Shown: positions 51,200 through 63,245, numbered from the stretch's first letter. The stretch: DNA of 64,000 bases from Parelaphostrongylus tenuis (GCA_019055375.1 JAHQIW010005224.1:248001-312000), one strand, 5' to 3'. Notes: generated from the letters alone by a model not told the origin. Numbers and translations are program-made.

Positions 51200-52240
51200 C
51201 CATTTAAGTTCAAGGAGTGTTTAAAGGTGCCTGGGCATTAAACTGTCCATGTTGCCGAAAACGTATCAAACAATCTTTTGCGTCGATGCACATCATCCAT
51301 CTCATGGGAAGAATACGAACAATTATGTGCGATGACTAGATGGCATGAAAAACTGGATTGAAACCCATAGCGTGTTCTAAGGAGTAAAATCCCACGTGTC
51401 TCAAATCTATGGTGAGGAAATGTTATCCAATCATATAAATCAATTAAGCAAATTTAATACTTGTGATTAGTGGAGGACCGGATTATGTTTTGCCATCAAA
51501 GTGAGAATATTCCGTGTCTTGGCAATATCTGCCATCATTACTGCTAATAACATTTGATTGTCCATGGCTTGATGTGACTATAAGCAACTCTTGTCTTCTG
51601 AACTAAAGTTTTATAGTGTTGGATTTACTTTTTGTTCACGAGGGATGCATTACGAGTTACGTGATAATAGATTGACAAGAGATTGATTGCTGATGGGCGT
51701 AGAATTCAGTTGGAATATGCGCAGAGAATTAACTTAATTATCAAGTCAACCATACTTCGACGAGACTTCACCCAACGATGCGAGAAACATCACATCATTC
51801 GGTTTTCATTGAGAAACCATACCCTGCTTGCAATTGTCGGTACCTTTCCGTTATCTTCACCCTGTTACAGGAAAAACCTAGCCTTTTACTTTTTTCCAAA
51901 GTTCTAATAGTCATTTGATAGCGCAAATCACGAAGAGTTTTGATGCGTTTCATCAAATTGTTGCACTGTTAGAGTCAAATTAAAATTTTGCTCCATACTC
52001 AGCACTTTTCGCAGGACGAAGTTTTTCCCAAAAACTCCATACATTGGAATTTTACGCCTTGTTGGATCTCAGTGCAAAGGAATTTTTCATGATGCCCGTT
52101 AATAGAATAATAAGCATGATAAAACTGATGATTTGCGAAATACCAAAAGTCGGAACGAATGTATGTGACTAGGCTATAAAATGATAGAAAATATGAAAAC
52201 AGAAAGCAATGCGAAACTTAAGTTACATGATTCAACATAA
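51200..52240. other. No recognised feature
   Basis: AT-rich, short open frames only (for example 51683-51907 plus). No splice or family evidence. Confidence 0.4.
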
Positions 52241-52700
52241 AGGACCTACCTGAAAATTATTTTGTTTCAAGATTTCCTTTTTCGAAGATGAAACTGTACG
52301 TTTCATTCGGTACGACAGCATCTTTTACGGAGGAAATTGGATGGTTGGATGGATAGCGGTGGTGAAGACGGTGCGTCCCGTCACCGTTCTACAGAAACCG
52401 ATCGCAATTTACCACAGTGTCTTAGCTGGCGCTCGAACTCCGATAATACCTAATATGAAGGTAAACTAATTTCTATAAGTGCTAAAGCCTAGAGCCTCAA
52501 CGAACAACTATTACACGAGCGTGGGGAAATTTGATCGCACTGATATATGAGAATTTTTGAGAAGTTATCCAGAAGAGTTGAGCTACACATGAGTCTCTTT
52601 TTTTGCAAAAAGAGAATGGAAATAAATAAAAGCAAGTAGCACAATACAGTGTCAACAGAGATTTTCCATGGTAGGAAGTGAAATTTGAAAAAATGGAACT

Positions 52701-52976
52701 TTATGCGAACGTTCCGAGGAAAAAATGAATCCATTTAAGGTAGATAGAAGAGAAGTTTATAATCACTTCCATGGAAAGAGCAATAATTGCAAATGAAACC
52801 AATTTCTCAGTAGCGTTTACTTCTAATATGGTTTCATCAAAGAGCAATATACACTTCACAAAGTAGGATTCCGAGCTTTCACTGTTGTTAATAGAAGATT
52901 TACGACGATGTCGGCGTCTTGATAACTTTGTATACTCAGGAACAAAAAGACGGAACAGACTCAAAGCAGCATTTTT
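52701..52976 (-). CDS. Exon-like open frame, unidentified
   Basis: After AGTCTCTAG the minus strand is open for 91 codons to TAA: ALSLFRLFVPEYTKLSRRRH, a basic patch RRRHRRKSS, SSESYFVKCILLFDE and a hydrophobic segment (LVSFAIIALSMEVIINF). A donor-like TTAGAA|GTAAAC lies inside. It could be a loop plus membrane segment of a receptor or channel, but nothing diagnostic is present. Confidence 0.25.
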   Translation of the reverse strand, partial: KNAALSLFRLFVPEYTKLSRRRHRRKSSINNSESSESYFVKCILLFDETILEVNATEKLVSFAIIALSMEVIINFSSIYLKWIHFFLGTFA

Positions 52977-53324
52977 ACTCTAGAGACTTATCTGTTTTTT
53001 TAAGAATGCTATTTCATTCTAGCTGTCTGGAATTTCAAATAAGAAGCGTTTTTCGAAGGATTCCTTGACTGCACTACGTCTATAGCGGTGTTACGATATT
53101 ATTGGGTAGATGAAAAAGTTTGCGATTTATGCATTGTTGGATTGCGCCGTTTGGTACTGGAATATATTCCTAAATAAATGTGATTTTATTATACATTATT
53201 TTAATGCGCATTTACGCATTATGTTTTGTTGTTATTAGCGTCGTGCTTTATGTTATATTTATTTTGAGTTATAAAAGGAAGACAAAAAAAGCAAGTTCGA
53301 TAGAGTTTTTTATACGAGTCCACA

Positions 53325-53625
53325 ATGAGCCATAAGGCAACAGAATCAACTTGCAACGACAGCAATACAGTTCGCCCAGGAACTGTTGACGAACGTGCAG
53401 TGTAGTGTTGGTTCAAGAAATTTTGTAGAACAAACGGAGATCTTGAAGATGAGGAACGTCGAAAACAGCAGAACCGATGGAGAACAATCATTGAAGGTGA
53501 TCTTCTTGAGACTATACGAGATGTTCTAGAAGAACTCAATGTCGATCATTCTACGGTCGTTCACCTTTGAAGCAAATTGCAAAACTAACGCCCCTTCAAA
53601 TCGGTCTGGAACCGTAATTACATCT
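53325..53625 (+). mobile_element. Mariner transposase remnant, N-terminal helix-turn-helix part
   Basis: The plus frame gives NTVRPGTVDERAV, a stop, then CWFKKFCRTNGDLEDEERRK and ETIRDVLEELNVDHSTVVHL. These match the mariner N-terminal block GTVDE..V, WF.KF, LEDEER and EELNVDHSTV. Internal stops; no catalytic region retained. Confidence 0.85.
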
Positions 53626-53704
53626 GCACCACCCTAATACAGTTGAGCTAGGCCATAATTCTTTTCGCACTATTGTTTTAATCAGATTTTTCATAAATAC
53701 CTAA

Positions 53705-53790
53705 GAAAATTGAGTGTTGAGCAAAAACACGACCTCAGACGGAAGTCGAACCCGCGTTTCATCCATGCCGGGGACGTTTTTCAGTTTTTT
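53705..53790 (-). repeat. tRNA-like repeat, family C, truncated
   Basis: TGAGTGTTGAGCAAAAACAC, CGGAAGTCGAACCCGCGTTT; cut after GCCGGGGACG. Confidence 0.65.
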
Positions 53791-53929
53791 CTGTTTGAAA
53801 TTATTGCAGAATGTCCTAGCAGCTTTAACTAGGAGATGAGATACTAGATCGGGATACTAGCGCCAGATTCGCCAGCTCAGCTAATGTTCAAAGGGACTGA
53901 TCAACGCCAAAAGCCTTATTTTACCCTTT

Positions 53930-53965
53930 ATATATATATAAATATATATATATTTAGATATGTGT
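53930..53965 (+). repeat. AT microsatellite
   Basis: TATATATATAAATATATATA run. Confidence 0.85.
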
Positions 53966-54019
53966 ACTTATAACTATGAGTAAAGGATAATATATGTAGA
54001 GATATGCAAAAATAATGAT

Positions 54020-54115
54020 TAATATGCAAAATAATGAACCTCAAGCGGGAGTTGAACTTGTGTTTTACCTCCAACGGAAGTGCGTGTCAACCATTACACT
54101 ATCGAGGGCCCAGAT
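54020..54115 (-). repeat. tRNA-like repeat, family C
   Basis: CGGGAGTTGAACTTGTGTTT and CCATTACACTATCGAGGGCC, read on the minus strand as head and B-box end. Confidence 0.6.
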
Positions 54116-54429
54116 ATGCTATAAATCTTTATGCACCAACATTCTTCAATATGCCTTTTTTGAAACTTGATGCAGTCATTAACGAGTCAAAAAATCAAAG
54201 ACGCTTTCATGGAAAGCTTATTTGATAAAATTCAATATATGCCTAGATAACAAAACTGTATTTTGTTGGCAAGCATCAAGTATAGATCATTATTCTCGTA
54301 CCATTCAGTATGACTCACCAAGTTGGAAGCGTTTTCGTCTCATGTTGATTGGTCAAGATACTTTTCTATTTTCTGAAGAGGCATATGAGGCATACATGGT
54401 TCTTACGAAGCGATGGTGCTACGGCGTGT

Positions 54430-55385
54430 AATTACGTGAATGTTTCATTTAAAGATGTCATGATGCGATAAAGGAATAATATGATCAGTGTGATAATCTG
54501 AGACTCTTCTTTTCTCTGATTTATACGTACTCAACTTTCAATACTTTTTATACTGTTTGGAAAGGTTCCAGTTTCAAATTCACATTACGGATTTATTTTC
54601 TGAAAAACAGCATTGCATGCGTTCGCATCAGTGATACAGTGCACTTTGGGATGTAGTCTCACGCTAGCAAAAGCGTCTATACTAGATTAAGGCCTCCGGA
54701 AATCGTCTTTAGGACAGGCTTTATCAAGAGGCCGAACATGTGCAAATGGATCGCACACAGATTATCAGAATATAGAAGCTGTAACCGTTGAAAAATCTGT
54801 TGTGCAGTATCTTTTAAGCGGCAGAGATTATCGTTTCTTGATCACAAAGTAGTATCATGTAAAGGTGATTCAACATCATAATCAACAATATTCCAACCAG
54901 AAGCAAAACATATTGAAATGCGGAATTTGAGTAGAGAAATAGCTTTGAAGATATTTCATAAAAACAGGCAAACACACGATGTACAATCTAAGCTGGAACT
55001 GTTGGAAGATTTATAGATAAAACTCTGCGTAATATTCTGACTTTGCATCAAGAGACCTCACGCACATTTTAAGTGACAATAAAAATCTACAAAGAATGTG
55101 ATTACGAAGGAAGCACGCTACTCCTGAAGAATTGCGGGACCAGATAGTCTATAGCCTATATGAGGACGTTAATGGAACGGTAGATCTGTATTCTGTTGAG
55201 TCCGCTCCATGTTAGTCGAAGTTACATCACATCATATATAGTTAGCGCCAATATACGGATGCTTTGCACAGCTCCACAAATCGTATATCGATAGCATAAT
55301 TTCCAATAATCGACTATGTTTGAGACCTCGATCATTAAATTCAATATACCTCACCTTTCAACCACTTTTTTACAAACCCGCTCAA
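54430..55385. other. No recognised feature
   Basis: Mixed sequence, stops in all frames. A possible old mobile-element remnant at 54700-55200 cannot be identified. Confidence 0.35.
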
Positions 55386-55389
55386 AAAG

Positions 55390-55760
55390 ATATGATGTGA
55401 TAAGGTTATAACATGTTCTCAGCCGTTGGGTCTAGTGCTATACAAGCGCCTGTTTTGTCCTATTGGGACTCATCAGTAGCACCCTCTCTCTGTTCAACCG
55501 ATCCTTGAGGTTAAATAATCCTCTATAAAGGAATCGACGCCGAATAATGAATTAGGTAAGTGTCAGGTGTTTCCATAATCTGAGTTGCGCTGATTTATTA
55601 CTCGGCGTAGATTACTTCATAGAGGATTATTTAGCCTCAGGGGATCGTTTGAACCGTGGGAGGGTGCTATTGATGAGTCCTCAATAAGAAGAACCAGACG
55701 CCTGTATAGCACTATAGCTAACGGCTCAAAACATGTTATATCCTTATCAAATTCAGTATA
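55390..55760. mobile_element. Palindromic MITE, family D
   Basis: Arms mirror over about 140 bases each: GGTTATAACATGTTCTCAGC, GTGCTATACAAGCGCCTG, GAATCGACGCCGAATAATGA on the left; TTATTACTCGGCGTAGATTA, CGCCTGTATAGCACTATAGC, CGGCTCAAAACATGTTATAT on the right. Confidence 0.85.
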
Positions 55761-55764
55761 GCCT

Positions 55765-56110
55765 GATAGAATGTTTTGTTCCTTTCAGAGGTCTTGTACG
55801 GCATTTTGAGTGGTATATGTATGTTTCGGCCTTCTCGCACTCCTCATCAGTACCACATGCTTTACGGTTGTCCGGTGCAATCAATAGTAGCGGAGCCGAA
55901 GATGCATCAATTTAGACGAAGTGAAAAGATCAATTGTGGACCAAGCGATTTTCAGTTGATGCCTTACGGCTACTAACAAAGCATAAATAAATTATCAGAC
56001 TAGATTGAATTTTTCAAGCAAGGTCTAAGACATAGTCGATTGAAAAGTACTGCGATATGCTTTGTCATCAGCCGTAAGCCACTGACTAGAAATTGGTCTA
56101 AACCTCCCTA
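55765..56110. repeat. Dispersed repeat, family H, copy 1
   Basis: CCTTTCAGAGGTCTTGTACG, ATGTATGTTTCGGCCTTCTC, GAAGATGCATCAATTTAGAC and GACGAAGTGAAAAGAT. The right end partly mirrors the middle. Confidence 0.65.
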
Positions 56111-56509
56111 ACATCAAGTTCTACCAGGGCGCTAGTTTTTTACTAGCAATACAAAATTTGTGACGAAAACTCTACAACGGGACAAAAACGGAAGCATATA
56201 TCGTAAATCTTATTTGGACAAATTCTCAATCTGGTAGGGCCAATTTCGCCTTCTAGGATATTGGTAAGAAGAGAAGAAGACAGGATGCAATTCTACTTTT
56301 CTCTCGATGAGCAGGCACGAGGTTGTCAACAACAAGATTTATTCAACACAATATTGGCTAACGTTTCACTGCTGTTGCTTCTTCTGAGCTTTGAAAGGCC
56401 AAAATGACATGTAGTTCACTCAATCAAGCACTTTCATAATCTCATTAGGGAAAAAAGCTCTGTACGTAAATTTAGCATCGACAAACTTTACCAAATGGAG
56501 ATCTATTAA

Positions 56510-56820
56510 GGTAGACTAATGTGCAAAATCACAATTCATTACTGGGTACATTTATAAAATCATAGCACCGCTAAAGCGGTTAAATAAAAATAATTTCATT
56601 TGATTTTCAATACCCAACATCTGTTAGTTTGACTGGGTTCATTGTCGGTACCGACTACCCGGGCCAGGCCGTTGGCGGCGCTGCACTGTTGCGTAATAAG
56701 AAAGGTGTGTAAAATGGGCGTCAGTAGTGTAACGGATAGAGCACGCGCTCCCGAATAGAGTGAGGTGCGAGTTCTAGTCCCGCCTGGTGCAAAGGTTTGC
56801 ACATCACTCTACGTTAGTGA
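56510..56820 (+). repeat. tRNA-like repeat, family C, long copy
   Basis: AGCACCGCTAAAGCGGTTAA, CCGACTACCCGGGCCAGGCC, GGCGTCAGTAGTGTAACGGA, loop CTCCCGAATAGAGTGAGGTG, B box GAGTTCTAGTCCC, then GCACATCACTCTACG. Same layout as 23225-23545. Confidence 0.75.
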
Positions 56821-56824
56821 AATC

Positions 56825-57085
56825 AAATCGTATGAAATATTATAGACCTTTCAGAGATCTGGTATGTCGTATGAGTGGTATACGTACGTTTCGGCGCTCT
56901 CTTACGCCTCATTAGTACCACATGGCTTACGGATCACCCCTATAACTAGTAGTAGCGGTGCTGAAGATGCATTAATGTAGACGAAGTGAAAAGTTTTGAG
57001 GCATTTCTAAATGCTTTGTTACCAACCGTAAGCCATCGACAATAAATCGGTATAGACAGCAACATCAGTGATCTTGTCAAGAATA
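56825..57085. repeat. Dispersed repeat, family H, copy 2
   Basis: CCTTTCAGAGATCTGGTATG, ACGTACGTTTCGGCGCTCTC, GAAGATGCATTAATGTAGAC and GACGAAGTGAAAAGTT, same order and orientation as 55765-56110 about 1.06 kb away. Confidence 0.7.
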
Positions 57086-57089
57086 TTTT

Positions 57090-57965
57090 CACACTTTTGA
57101 GTGCTCAATATATAAGGCCGAACGGTCGTCTCTTAAAGTACCCTGACATGACAGAAGAGAAATGAGCTTCTCGAAGTGCATGCTTATCGCCAGATTGGCA
57201 CAATTTGCACGATGGACGAAAAGGGACTATAACACTTGAATTTTGACTTTTCTGAGAGAAATGAAATCGAAATATGCGCAACTTTAAAATAGAAAGAAAC
57301 TTCAATTCTTCAGAAAAAAAAAAACCCGTCAGACAAAAGGTATAGATTCAAAAATCGACTATAATAGCATATCGCTGTTGAGGAGATCATGCTAGACCTA
57401 AGACGTTTATGCTGTTGAAGAAAAAATATCGTTACTACAAACTACTGTGAGCATGCCACATTGGCTCATTAACTCACAACGCCCCTGCTTGTTCTAACGG
57501 GCGGTAACATTTCCATAATCACAATGGTAAAGGAGTTGAAAGCATGACGTCACTTGGATTAGACTGTGCCCTGTCGCTATAGACATATAAATTATTTCTT
57601 TTCGAAATCTTTACTGATTTTAGATTTGTGAAAGTTTGAATTCACAGAAGATCGAAAAAAAAAGCCGGAGAATTCGAAAGAGAATCGCCTATCTTCATTG
57701 TACACGACAGTCAGAAGTATAAAGTAACTTCGAGAGATAGCTTCAAACCTGTTAATAAGATTTTCATTCTTTTAAATGCTTCGGTTTGAAATACGAGCTT
57801 TACATAAAAAGTGAAAGACGAATTTTTTGCCTACAAAAAACCATATTTTCACTTTGGTAGAATAGAAGTCGCATTTTGTAACATTATAAGATTAAGATTT
57901 ATAGAATACGATAAACTTTGTCGCAATAAATAAAATTTTGCCATGAGATATGAAGATATGAGTGC
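57090..57965. other. No recognised feature
   Basis: AT-rich; short A-run at 57316. No exon supported. Confidence 0.4.
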
Positions 57966-57969
57966 GGCT

Positions 57970-58075
57970 TCTGGTCTCGTCTGACGAGAAAGTTTTGCAC
58001 ATTGCTCTACATCAGTGGGTATATACTTATAACATCATATTACCGCTATAAGCGGTTAAATAAAAAGATTATCAT
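57970..58075 (+). repeat. tRNA-like repeat, family C, 3' end only
   Basis: GAAAGTTTTGCACATTGCTC, CAGTGGGTATATACTTATAA and TTACCGCTATAAGCGG match the 3' flanks of the copies at 6345 and 23520. Confidence 0.65.
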
Positions 58076-58079
58076 GTGA

Positions 58080-59030
58080 TAGCATACAATTTATAGCTCG
58101 TGATCTAGTAAGTACGCAGTATAATGTTGTCTTGTATTCTACCACACTAGAAGCCAACTGGCAATTAATGGAACAAATTGAATAGCTAGGCAGTGGAATT
58201 TATTTGAGTACCATAAACCACTATGAAACAGGGTGTTTTGCTTTCGAATTAATATTAAATTCGAAGAAAACTGTTATGTAATGTTTTTCGACTAAAAGTT
58301 AATTTTGCCACAAACTGCTTGGTGTTTTTTGCGAGTGACATTTAACTCTCTATTCTAGACTTCGAAATGAATATTTCTGCAAAATCTCATAGCGATAATG
58401 TCAACAACGAAATAAACTTCGAATCTCCATAAGTATTGCTAGGTGACAACTGAACATCAGTACCACGACAAGTCAATGATCGAGTCATATCACGGATGCT
58501 CCTTTGCAAAATCGACATTCCAAGACCAATAAACTATTTAGATGAAAAGCATTTTTAGTAGGCCTTTCATTAACATAATAGAGTGACATTAACGCAATAT
58601 TTTGATAAAGCGATTTTGAAAGCAAAGGAAGGAAAATGACCATTGCAAAGGATGCGTGCTGAAATATTTCTCTTTCTAAGAAAACAAACATAAATTGAGC
58701 AAGCAAAGGCACATTTTGAAATCAACACAAATCCGATCGTCTCGCCGAAAAACGGAACAATCTGCTTGTTTAATCTTGTACAGGATCTTTTTTGATCTAA
58801 TTAGTGCAGGCTCTCCACTAGCACACTTGATCATGTAATTATCAGAGTGCAGCTACTTGTTGGGCAACAACCGATTCTAGTAAAAACTGATAAACCACTG
58901 AAAATAGAGCTCATCAACAAGTAGTTGCATACTCATTATGATGAGACCATTGAAACGGTTTCTTCTTCGACGAGAACTTCTTTATCAAAGTGCTTTTTTG
59001 GTTTGATGTTACAAATATACCCACGATGTT
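58080..59030. other. No recognised feature
   Basis: AT-rich. The minus-strand frame 58485-58712 includes an ATATTTCAG acceptor but no consistent exon. Confidence 0.4.
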
Positions 59031-59034
59031 GCTT

Positions 59035-59130
59035 GATTTGCAAAACTTTGATGTCAAGCGGAACTCGAACCCTTTTACCCTTTCTAGTGTGTGTGTCTAA
59101 CCAATTGCACTACCGACGCCTATTTTGACA
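59035..59130 (-). repeat. tRNA-like repeat, family C
   Basis: ATTTGCAAAACTTTGATGTC, GCGGAACTCGAACCC and TAACCAATTGCACTACCGAC, read on the minus strand. Confidence 0.7.
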
Positions 59131-59159
59131 CCACAGAAAAAAAGGGGTTAGCTCTTGCG

Positions 59160-59390
59160 ATGCAGTTGACTCGTGGCCTCTGCATCTCTGACTGGCAACT
59201 GTGAATGGTCTCCTCTGCCTCCTCTGGAACTCTAATCCTAGAGTGTTGCGTCTAACAATTGCACGCTACTGCGTCTAATAAATAATGGCACTTTGGGGGT
59301 TGATGCAGAGGAGATGGAGCAGATCGTCCAAAATTGGCAGTTCGAGATACAGAGGAAATGAATCCTTAGCCCCGAAAGGATTAAACAAAA
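59160..59390. repeat. Fold-back repeat, family F
   Basis: GAGTGTTGCGTCTAACAATT, CTACTGCGTCTAATAAATAA and GTTGATGCAGAGGAGATGGA share words with the element in the RRM intron (20134-20325). Confidence 0.6.
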
Positions 59391-59429
59391 ATTATTTATG
59401 TCGGTCACATATATCCAATATCTTTCAGC

Positions 59430-59645
59430 GTAACTGGGATCAGTGCCAATATTTCTTTCCAGATCAGACTTTGAAAGTTGGTTGTTGACAGATTGATGCC
59501 TTGTAGCGTGAAAAGAGTGGTGGAAAAAGAGGCGTTGAAAGCGCAATTCGTTAAGCACACGCCTTTGAAGAGGATTTGATGCACGTTCGAGTGCTGCTGA
59601 CGTCAAAGTTTTGCACATCACTTAACATCAATGGATTTGTTCTTC
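59430..59645 (+). repeat. tRNA-like repeat, family C, degraded
   Basis: GTTGACAGATTGATGCCTTG, GCGTGAAAAGAGTGGTGG, GCGTTGAAAGCGCAATTCGT, GACGTCAAAGTTTTGCACAT. The B box is changed to GTTCGAGTGC. Confidence 0.6.
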
Positions 59646-60004
59646 ATGGTTCACTGTGATGTTTACTGAGTTACTACAGTTGTTCTTTGCCTGCAGAAAA
59701 CTGCCAGATCTTTATCTATTTCCTCATAGTGTGATTACCACTTGCTTAGGTGCAAATTTCTATCAGTACTTATTGAATATGAATAATGTTTCAGTAATAA
59801 CTCCATTCACTTTGAATGGTGTATAAAGTCTACCACTCAAAATTTGTAGGCAGCTCCTATTCATAGCTTGCCTATATTCACTCAATCTCTACTCCATCAA
59901 TTTTGTAGTAGATTTCAGAGTTTATTTCTTATATTGTTGCGTTTCCGTAATGCGGAGAAACAACTACAACTCCCGTGTAGCAGCGCACATTCAACAAAAT
60001 CGCT

Positions 60005-60250
60005 CCAAATCAACTTGCTTTGTCTAAAGAAAGTCTGAGCGGAAAAAGTCCCGAGATTATAAACAAAAAGTCAAGCCATTATTATTGCATTTTTTGTCGA
60101 CGTCAAATTGAATCCAGGGGCACGAATATGCTAAAAGGTTCGCCATCAATGCTACGTCGTCAGAAGATGCATGAATAATGCTGTTATTTCTTGCTTGTAA
60201 CCTCAGGACATTTCCATTCACGACTTCTTTAGACAAAGCGAATTAGTTGG
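60005..60250. mobile_element. Small MITE with inverted ends
   Basis: AACTTGCTTTGTCTAAAGAA on the left is mirrored by TTCTTTAGACAAAGCGAATT on the right (about 60228-60247). Directly downstream of the last exon of the minus-strand membrane protein fragment. Confidence 0.7.
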
Positions 60251-60283
60251 GATCAGTATTATTGAGTGTGCATTGCTACATAC

Positions 60284-60987
60284 CGGACTATAATTCTGAA
60301 AATACACACCGGAGTCTAATATAACAAATGCAGAAAATGCCACGTGCACAAAATTCTTCCACCATTCAGTTAGTCTTTCAATAAACTACGATAAGCAATA
60401 AGCAAGCTCTTGAGCGAGTACCGTTTTTATAAAGTAATCAAACCTTGATCTTCAAAGTATATTCAGACTGTACAAAGTTTCCTCTTGGGGGTATCGAGGA
60501 AACATGTAATACTACTACAGTCATCCACATGCTATGAAGAAATGGCGTAGTAAAAACTTCGGGGGAATTTTAGATTATTGAGAGAACGTATGAATATGAC
60601 TAATTCTGTTGTTGTTTACTACTATTATGATTTATTACCAAAGCATTTTTGCTAAAAGAGCACACGCCTACTCATCGTTTTTTTTTTTCAAATATGTGAG
60701 AGCGATAAGGGCAGAAAAAAAGTCCAGTTGACGATTGACGGTGATTAATCCGGCTTACGGCTTTTCCAGCAATCGTTTTTGCAAACACATCTAATCATAA
60801 TAGCTCATGAGGGCTACCAAAAATGTCTAGTTAGTGTTAAAACTTACCACTGTGATTTGTTAATATAACAGCATAATATCAGCAACAGCAATAAATACAT
60901 CCATAATATTATAGAAGTTCCCAGAAAACATGGTGAAAGGAAAAGACTTTTTTGTAAAACAGCATTCAAGGTGTTTTCTGTTACAAT
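60284..60987 (-). CDS. Unidentified membrane protein, three internal exons
   Basis: Minus-strand exons 60848-60987, 60444-60531 and 60284-60385. Junctions: CAGTG|GTAAGT to TTCATAG|C (phase 2) and ATCAAG|GTTTGA to CGTAG|TTT (phase 0); the last ends CCG|GTATGT (phase 0). Exon 1 starts after CCTGCAG. The peptide has a strong membrane segment (LWMYLLLLLILCCYI), then MWMTVVVLHVSSIPPRGN, a short linker (VQSEYTLKIKFIERL) and a second hydrophobic part, TEWWKNFVHVAFSAFVILDS. The alternation of membrane segment, short loop and WW suggests a multi-pass receptor or channel, but I could not assign a family. In exon 1 another frame reads FYNIMDVFIAVADIMLL, which is attractive but hits a stop before the donor. 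Start and end of the gene were not found. Confidence 0.4.
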
Positions 60988-60999
60988 CTGCAGGCTAAC

Positions 61000-61730
61000 A
61001 TTTTATCAACAATTTTCCGATATCATTTGATTACATAAGAGAAAAACAATCACTTTTTGGATCAAAAGGTCTTATGAACGAAGAGGCCGCACATGAGTTA
61101 GATAACTTTTGGATTTGTGTACAGACGAAAGAATTTTTCAGAAAGGGATTCTTTAACCCGTTAGAGACGGTGCGCATCAGCTCAGGTACAGAATTGTTTG
61201 AAGGCCATTTTCGCTGAAGAATTTTTTCCCTTAAACTTGGTAACTATTCAAAAGCTTAGTTCTCTGTAATTTCAGTAATAGTTTGATTTCGATAAAGCCG
61301 TGTATTATGTTGTTATAATTTTTAATACGTGGTTACAGCGAAAGTAAAATGATGTCTTACAGTCAAAGATTTGTTTGCTCAGCTAAGCTTATTTATAGCT
61401 CCTTGCACTCTTAGTAATCATTTAGTAGTTCAAATCTCGACAGTTTCAATGTTGTATTACATTTTTGAAAGATCATCTTACAGCGCTGTAAGAGCAAGAA
61501 GAAGACGCTTAGGGATTATTATTAATTACAAGTTACTTTATGTGTTCGAGACACTTCACCACTATATAATGATAAGATATTTGAAGAAGGTTTTATAAAG
61601 ATATGTGTAGTAGAACGCGCGATCGTGTTAAAAAATTTGTTGTTTCCATGGGGAAGACGTTATACTTGCAAGAAAGAGTTGTTTTCGAACTGTTGTTGAA
61701 CATTACTTTACGTGATCTATATTTAAACAG
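61000..61730. other. No recognised feature
   Basis: AT-rich, probably intron or upstream region of the minus-strand membrane protein fragment. No exon supported. Confidence 0.35.
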
Positions 61731-61733
61731 CAG

Positions 61734-62015
61734 GACGCAATGGCCGAGTGGTTGTGATGTTGGTTACGGCGCGGGTGGAGCCGTGCTCCACCCTCATCCT
61801 CCACCTCGTTCCCCTCTCCCCAGCCTTCCCCCTTCTATCCGGTAGTCAACAACAACTTCCTATGGAACGCCAGCCAGGCTATCCTCGAGATTGCAAAGAG
61901 ACTCGCTCAACCAGTATTCTACGCCGTTCAAGAAGAAGACGAGAAGGAATTGAAGCTGGAAGTATTGGGATCCGCACAGCAAAAAAAAATAGTGGGACTA
62001 GATCAAATAAAGCAA
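61734..62015 (+). repeat. tRNA-derived SINE, family A, copy 5
   Basis: GACGCAATGGCCGAGTGGTT head, CAGGCTATCCTCGAGATTGC body, GGATCCGCACAGC then A-rich tail; the 3' hairpin arm is decayed in this copy. Confidence 0.8.
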
Positions 62016-62144
62016 AGTAAAGCAATATTTTTGCAGCAGTCAACTGATAGCATGAAAAATGTCAATTTTAATACAAAGCTTGTTTTGTAAGAAACTCTCA
62101 TAATGTGCTTTACTAATGTAAAGAAGATAGTAATTGCTTTTGGT

Positions 62145-62910
62145 GTGAGTATCCCGTTGTTTGAACTTCACAGCGGGATTCGCTGGCAGGTATCTAGTAA
62201 AATATGGATTCTGTGGGAACTTTATTGTTACGAATACATAAATTATTATTGGAAAGGACTTCTGCTGGCGTATTTTTAGTAAAAAGAACGCTCAATTACC
62301 CTGCAAAATCCTTTTTTTTTTCATTGCTAAAGCAAAGTCCTCAAGATAACAACGCATTTCCAACTCTTTTTCACATTCCTGTCGACGGTATGCGAGAGTG
62401 TAATTTAAAAGTATATTTTATATCAGGCGTGACCTCAAAACAAAGTTATATGGAGGACTTTTTAATGCTTAGGCGGAGTATGCCTTGACAGAGTTCGCAT
62501 TCATCATTTGTTGAGCACTTTTCGCCAGGAGTGCTCTTTCTTCGGCCAAATTTTCAAAACTTCTTACTAATGTTGTAGATTATCCACTTACCAGTAGGGT
62601 CTTCTAGCTTACAATACCAACAAAGAGAAAAATACGCCTAGCTTTCGGAGTAGACAGCAAGTAATGCAAACTTCACAGCGGATTTTTTGGCAATTATGAA
62701 GTAAAATTTAGATGGTCGGAGCACTTCGTCGTCATAAAATATGAGATAATGCGCAGAAGATTCCAATAGGTATTTTTTGTAAGGAGAGCGCTATGCATCC
62801 TAACAATCCGTACATTTCATTAGGAAAACAGCATCCTCTAATTTCAAATATATTCTCAACTCTTTTTGTGCTTTCTTATCGCTTTTCTTGTGAAAATGGA
62901 ATCGTCCAGT
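62145..62910 (+). repeat. Two diverged direct copies of a dispersed repeat
   Basis: CTTCACAGCGGGATTCGCTG, TATTTTTAGTAAAAAGAACG and CAACTCTTTTTCACATTCC (62167-62390) recur as CTTCACAGCGGATTTTTTGG, TATTTTTTGTAAGGAGAGCG and CAACTCTTTTTGTGCTTTC (62671-62880). Confidence 0.6.
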
Positions 62911-63119
62911 CAGTTCTTATTTATCGGTTATGTGATGCTCGCAGAAGCAGATTGGTGCCTCGCACGTGGAGTTCCAATATCCTTCAAAACCTCTCATCGT
63001 TATCAAGGTATAGAGCAGGATTCTGGACGATTCGTCGACCACTTAATGATTATCTCTTCATCAGTGTTCTCTTGATTCGTCAGAGTATAATGCAGTTTAA
63101 TACTGGCTAAGTGCTCAAT

Positions 63120-63245
63120 GATGTGGGTGCTTTGCAAAATCATTTGCGTCAGCCGGGATTCGAACCCAGATCTCACTCTTTCTGGGATCATGTGCTAACC
63201 GTTGCAATTACTGGGTAATTACAAGATGATACCACCGCAACAATC
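63120..63245 (-). repeat. tRNA-like repeat, family C
   Basis: TTTGCAAAATCATTTGCGTC, AGCCGGGATTCGAACCCAGA and CTAACCGTTGCAATTACTGG, read on the minus strand. The B box GGGTTCGAATCCC is exact. Confidence 0.75.

Noticed and set aside
62204..62488. 94-codon plus-strand ORF starting with a true ATG
   Set aside because: Lies in one of two diverged copies of a dispersed repeat, and the frame is not kept in the second copy.
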